This document shows positions 15,994 to 23,671 of a stretch of 56,957 nt of DNA, piece by piece. Made by a program: the position numbers and the translations under genes. The DNA is from Clostridia bacterium (GTDB lineage: Bacteria; Bacillota; Clostridia; Oscillospirales; CAG-272), in contig JAGBAS010000066.1 of assembly GCA_017938885.1 (NCBI GenBank), forward strand, positions 1-56,957, in the 5' to 3' direction. The notes under the pieces were generated by a model, which made no database searches, had not been told where the DNA came from, and saw only the letters and a program-made list of their open reading frames with translations. Within the stretch, counting starts at the first letter, position 1. The number at the start of each line of letters is the position of its first letter.

Positions 15994-18387
15994 TCACAGA
16001 TCCAGCATAGACCGCTGCTCGGTCAGCTCGCCGTTCTTGTACAGCAGGGTCTTGACCTCGAACTTACCGAAGGACAGGTCAAGGGACTTATCGAAGACGG
16101 TGCAGGTGCAGGTCTTGTCTCCGTCTACGCCGTTGAAGAGGCGCACCATGTAGGTCTCGGCATCGGTCTTGCGGAAGCAGGAGAGGGCGACCGTCTCGTC
16201 GGAGAGGGTGACGGCAGGGGTTTCGCGGCGCGCACCTGTGCCGTGAGGATAGAAGTTGAGGGCGTAGGGCTTTTGGGTGAAGGCGGCGGCCTTGCGTTCC
16301 AGGTCGGTCTTACGGCAAAGCTCCAGGCGGAAGGTGAACTCGTGGCGGCCCAGATCAATATAGCGTTGGAAACGGTCTTCGTCGATAATGGGAAGATCGC
16401 CGATGGGATGGGCGCAGTAGACCGAGCCGTTCAAGAGATCGAGGTAGAGCACCCCGTCCTCCAGAGAACAGCCGTAGGTGCCGTCCTTGAAGACTGTCAG
16501 CACCCCGTCGCCGTTTTCAATGCCCACGAAACGCTGGGAGCATTCCTCCAGATTCTCGGTATAGGTTTGGATGCCGAAGGCTGTCTGGCCGATGAATGTC
16601 CCGATATCCGCCACGGGAATGGCCAGCTTCAGCCCTTTGCCCTCGTCGTTCCAGTAGGCGTTGACCGTGACGTCGACGTAGTCGGAATCCTTGTACAGCG
16701 TGTAGGCCACGCGGATATCCGATTTGCCCGTGTCATAGAGGCTCTCTACGGTGGTAAGGAGGTCGCCCCGTTCGATGACACGAAGGGAGGTCTTGCAGGG
16801 GACCGGAGTGTAGTTCTTCCCTACCGTTCTCATGTACCAACCCCAGGGGTCGGGGTTGTCGTCGTAGACAATCGGGGTAAAGGCACTGCCCTTGAGGTAT
16901 TCCATGCCATCCACCGTAAAGGAGGTCAGCGCACCCGTGGCGACGTCGAAGGTGGCCTTGGTTCCCTGCTTCGTGGTGAACTCGGTCTGGGGAGTACGAT
17001 CCAAGAGCTTCTTGGTACTGCGGCACACCTCCACGTCGAAGCGGGTCATGGACAGAGGATTGAGGGTGGTATTGATGGCCATGCGCTTACTGCGGTCCAG
17101 GTTGATGCAGGAGGATTCCTTGACGAGCTGGAAGGGGACGGGTTCTCCGTCTCGCTTGACGGTAAACTCGTAGCCTTCAGTCTCGGAGCAGATGCCGTCC
17201 AGAAGGAAGAAGTCGGCTGTGAAGATGGACTCCTCGGCGTAGGGATTGGGGTTGTAGACGAAGATGGGGTACTTCAGGGGGACGGCCTTTTCATAGTCGC
17301 GGCACAGGGCCATGAAAGCCTTGGTGAACTCCTTATCCAAAAGCTCCAGGGCGTAGTCCATCTTCTGCATACTGCTCTTCTCTCCCTCGATGATGCAAGT
17401 GCCCGACAGGACATCATGGAACTGCACCATGGCCATGCGCTTCTGGGCGTCGTCGAAGGCGACGAAGTTGTAGTCGTACAAGCCCTCAGCATCGGCGTAG
17501 GCGCAGATCTTCTCAGTCATGAGGAGCTTGTTCTCCAGCTCGGCGTAGCGACGCTTGAGGCGGGCGATGGAGGTATAGCACTTGACGAAGCAGGGCTGGA
17601 GGGCGGCGTCCCACTCCGCTTTGGGAGCGGAGGCGGCGAAGAAGGCCTCGGGGGTGGAGTGGAAGATCTCCACGCCCTCGGTTTTCTGCTCCTCCATGAA
17701 GACGGCCAACTCGGAAAGGTCCTTGCGAGAGGCACCGCCGCCGTGGTTACCCACGCCCCAGAGGGCAAAGGCGATCTCCTCGCCCTGCTCGAACCAAGGC
17801 TCCATCTTGCGCTTGACCGCCGCCACCGCGTCGCCCAGGCCGTTGGTGTAGATGGTCAGATCGTCGAAGCGGGCGGTCTTGACCGAGCTGCCGTCAAAGC
17901 CCTTCCAGTCGACGTAGTTGGCGGGCAGCTCCATGAATGCAGGCATGGGACGGCAGCAGATGTAGCCGCTGTAGCCGCACTTGGAGAGGATCTGGACCAG
18001 GCCCCGGGTGTGGCCGAAGGAGTCGAAGTTGACCGCTGCCGTGGGGATCACGCCGAACTTCTCCTTGAAGTAGGTAAGTCCCGACTCGATCTGACGGACA
18101 AAGCCCTCGCCGGAGGGGATATTGCAGTCGGGCTGGACGTACCAGCCGCCCATGATATGCCACTTGCCCGCCTTGACCAGGCCTTTGATGCGTGCAAAGA
18201 GGGCGGGGTCGTAGGTCTCCACAAACTCGTAGAGGAGGGCTTCGTTGTGGCAGAAGATGTAATCGTACTCCTCGGCGATTTCACAGGCGGCGTAGAAGGT
18301 GGCCAGGGCGGCGGTGGCGCCCTCGTTCCAGTCCCATTGCCAGACAGGGTCGAGGTGTGCGTTGCAGATGAGGTGAAGCTGTTTCAT
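15994..18387 (-). CDS. GH38-family alpha-mannosidase
   Basis: This 797-aa enzyme without a signal peptide is probably cytoplasmic. It should hydrolyse alpha-linked mannose with retention using a zinc ion. The first zinc ligands are in HLDPVWQW (H11, D13), and the nucleophile is D122 in NFDSFGH. The C-terminal half is beta-rich as expected for GH38. An ATG 9 nt upstream directly abuts the AAAGGAG, so the ATG at 18387, with a 9-nt spacing, is preferred. It has its own consensus promoter. Neighbouring plus-strand genes encode other glycan-active proteins, suggesting a mannose-containing glycan utilisation locus. Confidence 0.87.
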   Translation of the reverse strand: MKQLHLICNAHLDPVWQWDWNEGATAALATFYAACEIAEEYDYIFCHNEALLYEFVETYDPALFARIKGLVKAGKWHIMGGWYVQPDCNIPSGEGFVRQIESGLTYFKEKFGVIPTAAVNFDSFGHTRGLVQILSKCGYSGYICCRPMPAFMELPANYVDWKGFDGSSVKTARFDDLTIYTNGLGDAVAAVKRKMEPWFEQGEEIAFALWGVGNHGGGASRKDLSELAVFMEEQKTEGVEIFHSTPEAFFAASAPKAEWDAALQPCFVKCYTSIARLKRRYAELENKLLMTEKICAYADAEGLYDYNFVAFDDAQKRMAMVQFHDVLSGTCIIEGEKSSMQKMDYALELLDKEFTKAFMALCRDYEKAVPLKYPIFVYNPNPYAEESIFTADFFLLDGICSETEGYEFTVKRDGEPVPFQLVKESSCINLDRSKRMAINTTLNPLSMTRFDVEVCRSTKKLLDRTPQTEFTTKQGTKATFDVATGALTSFTVDGMEYLKGSAFTPIVYDDNPDPWGWYMRTVGKNYTPVPCKTSLRVIERGDLLTTVESLYDTGKSDIRVAYTLYKDSDYVDVTVNAYWNDEGKGLKLAIPVADIGTFIGQTAFGIQTYTENLEECSQRFVGIENGDGVLTVFKDGTYGCSLEDGVLYLDLLNGSVYCAHPIGDLPIIDEDRFQRYIDLGRHEFTFRLELCRKTDLERKAAAFTQKPYALNFYPHGTGARRETPAVTLSDETVALSCFRKTDAETYMVRLFNGVDGDKTCTCTVFDKSLDLSFGKFEVKTLLYKNGELTEQRSMLDL

Positions 18388-18428
18388 GGGTTGCATCTCC
18401 TTTTTCGGATTTTCGTGCTTACAGAAAT

Positions 18429-18457
18429 ATTATAACGGGGAATGCTGCATTTGTCAA
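18429..18457 (-). promoter_or_regulatory. consensus promoter of the GH38 gene
   Basis: Minus-strand TTGACA, 17-bp spacer, TATAAT; 42 bp upstream of the start codon. Confidence 0.85.
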
Positions 18458-18468
18458 GAACTTCCCTC

Positions 18469-18497
18469 TTGATTATTTTCGGAAATTGTGATACAAT
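18469..18497 (+). promoter_or_regulatory. divergent promoter pointing into a decayed frame
   Basis: TTGATT (18469-18474), a 17-bp spacer and TACAAT (18492-18497). It is back-to-back with the GH38 promoter and reads into the remnant at 18560-18844, and possibly on to the beta-propeller gene. Confidence 0.6.
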
Positions 18498-18559
18498 GGT
18501 AATGATATCCAAATTATGTAGCTTATCAGCCGGTATGACACCGATGAGTTGAACGATGA

Positions 18560-18844
18560 CGGAAAGGTAGAGGTCAGTTTTCGTGGAACACTGCGGATGC
18601 TTCTGTTTTCGGAGAGTGCGAAGGAATCCTTGAACAGATTAATGGTGCGTTCCACGGTAACACAGTGCCTATAGAGATCATCCCCACGTGCTGTATTTCG
18701 CGGAACACCGGGACAGAGACGGAAATCCTTGCCCGGATAGGTATAGACACACCGCCCATAGGAAGAATCTGTGCAGGGTGTCTCACAAGCGACATCGGAT
18801 TCTCAGAGACATCGACCTTCTTGGAGTTTCTCGGATTCATGTAA
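18560..18844 (+). pseudogene. possible decayed coding sequence, unrecognised
   Basis: A 94-codon stretch stays open from 18560 to the TAA at 18842-18844 with protein-like composition. It contains, for example, an EIIPTC segment, a TETEILARIG segment and a final TFLEFLGFM. It has no start codon with a ribosome binding site. A second frame is open over about 18518-18669 and looks continuous with it if one frameshift is allowed near 18600. A promoter (18469-18497) precedes it. I do not recognise the family. It may instead be chance open sequence in a long leader. Confidence 0.3.
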
Positions 18845-18900
18845 TAACCGCCCGAGCAACGCCAAACTTGTTTTGATCATAGAATAGATGTCTTAGGAAT

Positions 18901-18940
18901 CGAATGCCGCATCGCCGAGAAAGGCGTAGGGGTGCATTCG
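18901..18940 (+). promoter_or_regulatory. structured leader hairpin before the beta-propeller gene
   Basis: CGAATGC (18901-18907) pairs with GCATTCG (18934-18940), and CGCC (18913-18916) with GGCG (18923-18926), forming a nested stem 11 bp before the AAAAAGGAG ribosome binding site. There is no T-run after it, so it is more likely a leader structure than a terminator. Its function is unknown. Confidence 0.4.
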
Positions 18941-18970
18941 GTAAAAAAATTAAAAAGGAGATCTACAACC

Positions 18971-19864
18971 ATGAAAAACATGAATTACTCGTTTGACAAG
19001 CATCCCACCCCCGTATTCGGTGACGAGACCACGGGCACCGTGTTCGATGCCTATGTCTGGGAGCAGAACGGCAGACTGCGTATGGATTTTTCCTGGAGAC
19101 CCCGAAAGGCTCTGGGCGTGACCTTCTCGGATGACGGCATACACTGGGAGGAGCCTGTGGTCACGCTGGACCTCTCCGAAGCCAATGCGTGGGAAAATAA
19201 TCTCAACCGCAACTGCGTCATCCCCGACCCCAAGGGCGATGGCTACCTGATGTGGTACACCGGCCAATGGTGGGACGAGAGAGGTGGATCTTCCAAGATC
19301 GGCCTGGCCCGCTCGGAGGACGGCATCCACTTTTTGCGTTGCAGCATGGAGCCCGTCATGATCCCCGAGGCAGACTTCGAGGGTGCGTCTGTGATGAACC
19401 CCTTCGTGATGTACGAGGATGGCAAGTTCCGTATGTGGTACGCCGCAGGCGAGACATACGAGCCCAACGTCATCTGCTACGCCGAGTCGGAGGACGGCAT
19501 CCACTGGGAGAAGTATGCCCAAAATCCCATCTTCAGCTGTAACCCCGAAAAGGAGTACGAGCAGAATCGCATCGGTGCCTGCCAGGTGCTTCATGAGGAG
19601 GGTGGCTACCTCATGTTCTACATTGGCTATCGGGACATCCATACTGCCTGCGTCTGCGCCGCCCGCTCGAAGGACGGCATCACGGGCTGGGAGAGAGTTC
19701 CCGAGAATCCCCTGGTCATGCCTACCCCCGGCTCATGGGACGAGTTATCCTGCTATAAGCCCACCGTCATCCGCGACGAGGATGGCAGTTACCGCCTGTG
19801 GTACAACGGACGGAACAATCGCGTCGAATACATCGGCTACGCCAGCGGTAAGCTGGATAAGTGA
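18971..19864 (+). CDS. five-bladed beta-propeller glycosidase/phosphorylase-like protein (GH43/GH130-like)
   Basis: This 297-aa protein has no signal peptide. Its blades are marked by the recurring S(E/D/K)DGI(H/T)xW/F element at about residues 52, 113, 175 and 230. The recurring element and MWYTGQW/MWYAAGE/MFYIGYR/LWYNGRN strands indicate the GH32/43/68/130 propeller fold. Exact family and substrate are not certain; GH130 mannoside phosphorylase would fit the GH38 context. The ATG at 18971 was chosen because AAAAAGGAG (18952-18960) ends 10 nt before it. An in-frame start at 18932 lies inside the leader hairpin. Confidence 0.75.
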   Translation: MKNMNYSFDKHPTPVFGDETTGTVFDAYVWEQNGRLRMDFSWRPRKALGVTFSDDGIHWEEPVVTLDLSEANAWENNLNRNCVIPDPKGDGYLMWYTGQWWDERGGSSKIGLARSEDGIHFLRCSMEPVMIPEADFEGASVMNPFVMYEDGKFRMWYAAGETYEPNVICYAESEDGIHWEKYAQNPIFSCNPEKEYEQNRIGACQVLHEEGGYLMFYIGYRDIHTACVCAARSKDGITGWERVPENPLVMPTPGSWDELSCYKPTVIRDEDGSYRLWYNGRNNRVEYIGYASGKLDK

Positions 19865-19941
19865 CCCATACATTAGGCGATTGTAAATTGGTCAGTTTAG
19901 ACGTATAGACCCGTTTGAAAGTGCTGACTTTTCAACGCGCA

Positions 19942-19988
19942 TTCTCCCTCATCCACTTCGCGGGAACTCCCCCCCTGAGGGAGCCTTA
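19942..19988. repeat. dispersed palindromic repeat, copy 4
   Basis: CTCCCTCATCCAC-TTCG-CGGGAACTCCCCCC followed by TGAGGGAGCC. The 19865-20217 gap contains copies 4 and 5, a hairpin at 20005-20028 and no gene. Confidence 0.6.
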
Positions 19989-20004
19989 AATGCTTGACTC
20001 ACGG

Positions 20005-20031
20005 AAATACTTTTTCCGACAAGTATTTTTT
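20005..20031 (+). terminator. terminator-like hairpin
   Basis: AAATACTT (20005-20012) pairs with AAGTATTT (20021-20028) and continues into T residues. It lies 140 bp after the beta-propeller gene. Confidence 0.5.
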
Positions 20032-20045
20032 GCCCGCGCCCCAAA

Positions 20046-20093
20046 AGCCTCCTCCGGAAGGAGGCTCCGCCCGCAGGCGATGGAGGAGGATGC
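20046..20093. repeat. dispersed palindromic repeat, copy 5 (divergent)
   Basis: AGCCTCC-TCCGGA-GGAGGCTCCGCC followed by GCGATGGAGGAGG. It is a more diverged member of the family, in opposite orientation to copy 4. Confidence 0.5.
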
Positions 20094-20217
20094 GTGCGTA
20101 AGGATAGGATTTTCTTACTGGATAAAATGAGTTTTTTGACCCGCTAAATACTTTATACGTCAATGCTTTTTGCGTTTTGCAATTGCCTCACATCCCAATA
20201 TCCAAAGGAGGCTTTCC

Positions 20218-22296
20218 ATGCGTATCTGCACAGACACCGGCATGATCCTATCCGTGGACTTTTCTGCGGGACATATCACGTCCCTGCTCATAAACGGTAC
20301 GGAGCGTGTCATCGCTCACACCCCCTTGTTCCGTGTCCGTCTCCGTGACGGGGCGGGACAAGCCTACCACTGCACCGCCTATGAGGCAGGCACCCGCGCC
20401 GAGACCGAGTTTGGCGGTCTTTACTGCGATTTCCCCGCTCCCTTTGAAGAGCTGACCGTCACCGTGACCCTATCCGAGGCGGATGGCGGTGCCTGCTGGG
20501 GCATTTCGGCAACCCCCAACACCAAGGATGCCTTTGTCGAGTGGGTGGACTTCCCCCGTGTGACCCTTCCCGATCTCAAGCGGGAAAATCCCAAGACGGG
20601 CGGTGAGATACTGCTCCCCTACAACGAGGGCATTCTGGTCTCCAGCCATCTCGAGCGTGACTGCACCGACTTCCGCTTCTGGGAGCCTGAGTACCCCTCC
20701 ATCGGGTGCTACTCCCTGTTTCCCAACATGATCTCCTCCCAGATGATGGCCTACCTGTGGAAGGACGCGGGACTTTATATCGGTATTCACGATCCCGAGC
20801 GTGGCGTCAAATCATTGGATTTCTTCCGTGACGGTGACGGCACCACCATGCAGCCTCGGCTGTTCTGCGGCATAGATTTCGGCGAGACCTTTACCACCGA
20901 TTATCCCGTGGTCTGGAAGGCCACCGACGGGCGGTGGGAGTCTGCCGCCGAGATCTACCGCGCGTGGTTCGAGGGGCATCTGCCTCCCAAGGCGAAAAAG
21001 GTCGTGGAGGATGCAACCCTGCCCGCGTGGTACGAGGATTCCCCGCTGATCGTGACCTACCCTGTTCGTGGGTGGCATGATACCGACGTCATGGATCCCA
21101 ATCCCATGTTCCCCTACACCAATGCCCTGCCCGTGCTGGACAGCATCCGTAAGGCCACTGAGAGCCGTCTCATGGTGATCCTCATGCACTGGGAGGGGAC
21201 CGCTCCCTGGGCGCCCCCCTTCGTCTGGCCTCCCTACGGCGGAGCGGAGAGCTTCACCCAATTCAGAGATGCTCTCCACGGTCAAGGGGATATGCTGGGC
21301 GTGTACTGCTCGGGCTTCGGCTACACTACGAAGAGCCGTTTGGTGGATGACTACGCTCCCGTGGACTACTATGAGAAGAACGGCCTGGCGGCGGGCATGT
21401 GCTCGGGGCCCGACGGTAAGGTGGCCATCAGTAAAATTTGCACCGCCCAGCGCGAGGGCTACGACGTCTGCCCCGCCTCCCCCGTGGGGCGCAAGCTGCT
21501 GGACGAGGCCTACGCCCCCCTCTTTGAGGAGAGCGGGCTGGATTACGTGCAGATTTTGGATCAGAATCACGGCGGCGGGCAGTATTTCTGCTACGCCAAG
21601 GATCACGGCCATCCCCCCGCGCCCGGGGCGTGGATGACGGGGGCCATGCAGGATATGCTGAGCGGCTGGAACGAGAAGGCTCCCTCCATGCTCTTCGGCT
21701 GTGAGTCGGCAGCGGCGGAGCCCTTTATCGGGAACCTCCGCTTCAGCGACAACCGTTTCGAGCTGAACTACTTCACGGGCCGTCCCGTACCGCTCTACGC
21801 CTATCTCTACCACGAATACCTCCGCAACTTCATGGGTAACCAGGTCTGCGGAGACCTGCGGGGCGAGTACGAAACGCTGACCCACCGCATCGCCTACTCC
21901 TTCTCGGCCGGGGATTGTATGACCCTGGTCCTCTCTCCCGACGGGCGCATCCAGTCCTACTGGGGTCAACGTGACCTGTCCGACCTTCCCGACGAGGGGA
22001 AGGTGCTGACCCTCATTCGAAACCTCACCCGATTCTATCGTGAGGAAGGCAAGCCCTACCTCTACGCAGGACGCATGATCCCTGCCCTTCCCGTGGATTG
22101 CGGCGAACGTGCCTTCATCGGCAACTGGGGAACCCGTTCCTTCACCATGCCCTTCCTCCATTCCACGGCGTGGGAGGCGGGCGACGGACGGCGGGCGCAG
22201 ATCGTGGTCAATCCAGAGGATCGCGATATGAACTGCCGCGTAGGGGATGCGGAGGTGACCGTACCTGCTCTGGGGGCGTTGCTGGTTGAGCTTTGA
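20218..22296 (+). CDS. DUF6259-type glycoside hydrolase-like protein
   Basis: This 692-aa protein lacks a signal peptide. A beta-rich N-terminal domain (about 1-240) precedes a TIM-barrel-like region (about 260-560) with acidic residues in LMVILMHWEG, GLDYVQILDQNHGGG and FGCESAAAEP, and then a C-terminal beta domain. This matches proteins annotated DUF6259 in Clostridia and Planctomycetes, thought to be sugar hydrolases; the activity is unknown. The strong AAAGGAGG at 20202-20209 fixes the ATG at 20218 over an upstream start at 20170. It follows the propeller gene with an intervening terminator-like hairpin. Its proximity to GH38 suggests a shared glycan substrate. Confidence 0.75.
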   Translation: MRICTDTGMILSVDFSAGHITSLLINGTERVIAHTPLFRVRLRDGAGQAYHCTAYEAGTRAETEFGGLYCDFPAPFEELTVTVTLSEADGGACWGISATPNTKDAFVEWVDFPRVTLPDLKRENPKTGGEILLPYNEGILVSSHLERDCTDFRFWEPEYPSIGCYSLFPNMISSQMMAYLWKDAGLYIGIHDPERGVKSLDFFRDGDGTTMQPRLFCGIDFGETFTTDYPVVWKATDGRWESAAEIYRAWFEGHLPPKAKKVVEDATLPAWYEDSPLIVTYPVRGWHDTDVMDPNPMFPYTNALPVLDSIRKATESRLMVILMHWEGTAPWAPPFVWPPYGGAESFTQFRDALHGQGDMLGVYCSGFGYTTKSRLVDDYAPVDYYEKNGLAAGMCSGPDGKVAISKICTAQREGYDVCPASPVGRKLLDEAYAPLFEESGLDYVQILDQNHGGGQYFCYAKDHGHPPAPGAWMTGAMQDMLSGWNEKAPSMLFGCESAAAEPFIGNLRFSDNRFELNYFTGRPVPLYAYLYHEYLRNFMGNQVCGDLRGEYETLTHRIAYSFSAGDCMTLVLSPDGRIQSYWGQRDLSDLPDEGKVLTLIRNLTRFYREEGKPYLYAGRMIPALPVDCGERAFIGNWGTRSFTMPFLHSTAWEAGDGRRAQIVVNPEDRDMNCRVGDAEVTVPALGALLVEL

Positions 22297-22317
22297 TCTG
22301 CATTGTTTTAACGAAAA

Positions 22318-22347
22318 AAAGAGAGGCTGTACCGATGGCCTCTCTTT
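22318..22347. terminator. bidirectional terminator (family of three)
   Basis: AAAGAGAGGC (22318-22327) and GCCTCTCTTT (22338-22347) form a 10-bp stem between convergent genes. Very similar stems occur at 23287-23315 and 24263-24291. Confidence 0.85.
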
Positions 22348-22375
22348 CGTTTGGGTATTTCTCTCTGTACGCGCG

Positions 22376-22666
22376 TTATGTAATCTGCATGGAATCCCGT
22401 TCCCTTACCGTGTCCTCGGCCATGGCCGCGCCCAAGGCGTACCCTGCGCGAAAGGCGGCGATCTCAGAGGCCTCGGAGAGCTTCATCTCGGCGGTCTCCA
22501 TCTCGTGGAACAAACGGCGGGTCTCCTCGTCGGTGATGCGGCCCTCCAGCTCCTTTCGGAGCTTCGACCAAGCATCGACCAGCTTTTGATTCTCGGGATT
22601 ACGGAGTAAGAAGCTTTCAGAGGGACGAAGCTTACCGTACCAGAGGGCGTTCAATGCGGGTTCCAT
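22376..22666 (-). CDS. small DUF6809-like protein
   Basis: This 96-aa soluble, mostly helical protein resembles DUF6809 proteins, small Clostridial proteins of unknown function. Shared features are the LWYGKLRPSE start, a central Glu-rich helical pair and an A..AGYALGAAMAED end. No catalytic motif is visible. The start at 22666 is set by AAAGGAGAT just upstream. The frame is open further back to 22819, but that stretch is occupied by a structured RNA and terminator. It lies 36 nt beyond the terminator of the candidate RNA, so it may be expressed by read-through or attenuation. Confidence 0.65.
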   Translation of the reverse strand: MEPALNALWYGKLRPSESFLLRNPENQKLVDAWSKLRKELEGRITDEETRRLFHEMETAEMKLSEASEIAAFRAGYALGAAMAEDTVRERDSMQIT

Positions 22667-22702
22667 AGAGTATCTCCTTTTCATATGAAATAGGAGCGCA
22701 AT

Positions 22703-22733
22703 AAAAAAGTGCGCCCTGCAACGCAGAACGCAC
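22703..22733 (-). terminator. intrinsic terminator of the candidate RNA
   Basis: An 11-bp stem with a 3-nt loop is followed on the minus strand by six consecutive U at 22708-22703. The DUF6809-like start lies 37 nt further on. Confidence 0.85.
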
Positions 22734-22895
22734 CCAACAGTACTTCCACATTGCTGCGACACAATTTCATACATGCTTCCAAGGCAACGATTCGCATAGC
22801 GAAAAGAGTCTGTCCACACATACTAGTGAAAGTACATGCTGGCAAACTGACATTGCCTTATAAAAAAGCATATAGAGATATGAAATTGTGTCGCA
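22703..22895 (-). ncRNA. candidate structured RNA or attenuator with own promoter and terminator
   Basis: This ~193-nt transcript reads leftwards from a consensus promoter (22901-22929). Its 5' end, GCGACACAATTTCATA (22879-22894), pairs perfectly over 16 bp with 22756-22771. Inside, AAGGCAA (22853-22859) pairs with TTGCCTT (22781-22787), with further hairpins TTCGC-TAT-GCGAA and GCATGTACT/AGTATGTGT. GTACTTTCAC (22826-22835) can pair 10 bp with GTGGAAGTAC (22740-22749), outside the closing stem. It ends in an 11-bp GC-rich stem (22709-22719 / 22723-22733) and six U. It could be a free-standing RNA (6S-like size and closed rod) or a regulated leader of the DUF6809-like gene. I cannot match it to a known family. 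Confidence 0.6.
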
Positions 22896-22900
22896 AGGGT

Positions 22901-22929
22901 ATTGTACCACAAATACGGGCGGTTGTCAA
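22901..22929 (-). promoter_or_regulatory. consensus promoter of the candidate RNA / DUF6809-like unit
   Basis: Minus-strand TTGACA, 17-bp spacer ending TGG (extended -10), TACAAT. Transcription should start near 22894, at the first base of the closing stem. Confidence 0.85.
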
Positions 22930-22976
22930 GGGGTTTGGGGGGATTTTCAAATTTGGGTTTGTCGGGGCGTTCTTTT

Positions 22977-23024
22977 GCCTTCCCCAGCGGGGAAGGGGGA
23001 CCGCGAAGCGGTGGATGAGGAGAG
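22977..23024. repeat. dispersed palindromic repeat, copy 6
   Basis: GCCTTCCCC-AGC-GGGGAAGGGGGACCGCG..CGCGGTGGATGAGGAGAG, same orientation as copy 2. The stretch 22930-23285 holds copies 6 and 7 facing each other and no gene. Confidence 0.78.
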
Positions 23025-23179
23025 CATTTGTAGACCAGCTTTCTGGGTGAGAGGCTAACCTTCATACCGCTTTTTTCGTTTCCGAAAATTAAAAAGATAA
23101 CCGCATCAACCGTTTTGTTACCTCCAACCGCATGGTTGTAGGAACGTAATTATACACCCGATAGGTGGACCTTCATCCG

Positions 23180-23230
23180 ATCTCCTCATCCACCGCCTCG
23201 CGGTCCCCCTTCTCCGCTGGAGAAGGCAAG
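23180..23230. repeat. dispersed palindromic repeat, copy 7
   Basis: ATCTCCTCATCCACCGC-CTCG-CGGTCCCCCTTCTCC then GGAGAAGGC. It is inverted relative to copy 6, about 155 bp away, so the pair could form a large cruciform or be ends of a lost insertion. Confidence 0.78.
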
Positions 23231-23286
23231 GGAGCGGTCAACTCACCTACAAACCCCAATTTGCAGGTCTCATTCTATCAACCCAG

Positions 23287-23315
23287 AAAAGAGAGGCCAC
23301 AATGACCTCTCTTTT
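23287..23315. terminator. terminator after the XRE gene (second of family)
   Basis: AAAAGAGAGG (23287-23296) and CCTCTCTTTT (23306-23315). Its loop, CCACAATGA, is nearly identical to the loop of the copy at 24263-24291 (CCGCAACGA). Confidence 0.85.
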
Positions 23316-23330
23316 CTGTATGCAATCGAT

Positions 23331-23555
23331 TTATTTGTGAGCATTCTCGATACGCTTCATAAGCTCCGAAGCAGGCATATCCAACGCCTCGGCAATTTTG
23401 AAAAAGGTCTCCAAGGTAGGCTTGCGAACCCCTCGCTCAATGGCACTCAAATGAGTACGCCCGATCCCCGCCAGACCACTGACCACCTCTTGGGAGAGTC
23501 CCTTTTCCTCGCGGACGGCTTGGATCACGGTCCCTACCTTGTTTGTCTCTGCCAT
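23331..23555 (-). CDS. single-domain XRE-family HTH regulator
   Basis: This 74-aa protein is essentially one Cro/C1-type helix-turn-helix domain (about residues 9-65), with the recognition region GLAGIGRTHLSAIERGVRKP. It has no effector domain. AAAAAGGAG precedes the ATG with good spacing. It is divergent from the AT-rich membrane-protein gene at 23672, with only 116 bp between starts. A palindrome, AACACA-AA-TGTGTT, covers the spacer/-10 of that gene's promoter. It is therefore a good candidate repressor of its neighbour and of itself. Confidence 0.85.
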   Translation of the reverse strand: MAETNKVGTVIQAVREEKGLSQEVVSGLAGIGRTHLSAIERGVRKPTLETFFKIAEALDMPASELMKRIENAHK

Positions 23556-23613
23556 ATCGTACTCCTTTTTTCTTGATTATACTATACCCAAGAAAAAACG
23601 CTGAATACATATG

Positions 23614-23642
23614 TTGACAAACGAACACAAATGTGTTATAAT
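23614..23642 (+). promoter_or_regulatory. perfect promoter with embedded operator-like palindrome
   Basis: TTGACA (23614-23619), 17-bp spacer, TATAAT (23637-23642). The palindrome AACACA-AA-TGTGTT (23624-23637) occupies the spacer, and ACATATGT (23608-23615) overlaps the -35. A protein bound here would block RNA polymerase; the adjacent XRE protein is the obvious candidate. Confidence 0.8.
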
Positions 23643-23671
23643 GAATCAGAAAGAACCGTTTGGAGGCTTAT

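Noticed and set aside
15967-18435. Very long open frame (over 800 codons) on the plus strand opposite the alpha-mannosidase
   Set aside because: It is the antisense shadow of a GC-biased gene: the translation is low-complexity Gly/Val/Ala/Leu-rich with no domain, while the minus strand encodes a clear GH38 enzyme with all motifs.
22703-22895. T-box riboswitch as identity of the structured RNA
   Set aside because: No AGGGUGGNACCGCG-type antiterminator motif and no downstream aminoacyl-tRNA synthetase or amino-acid gene.
22709-23050. Plus-strand ORF of 113 codons
   Set aside because: It runs through the antisense of the candidate RNA and a dispersed repeat; the composition is not protein-like.
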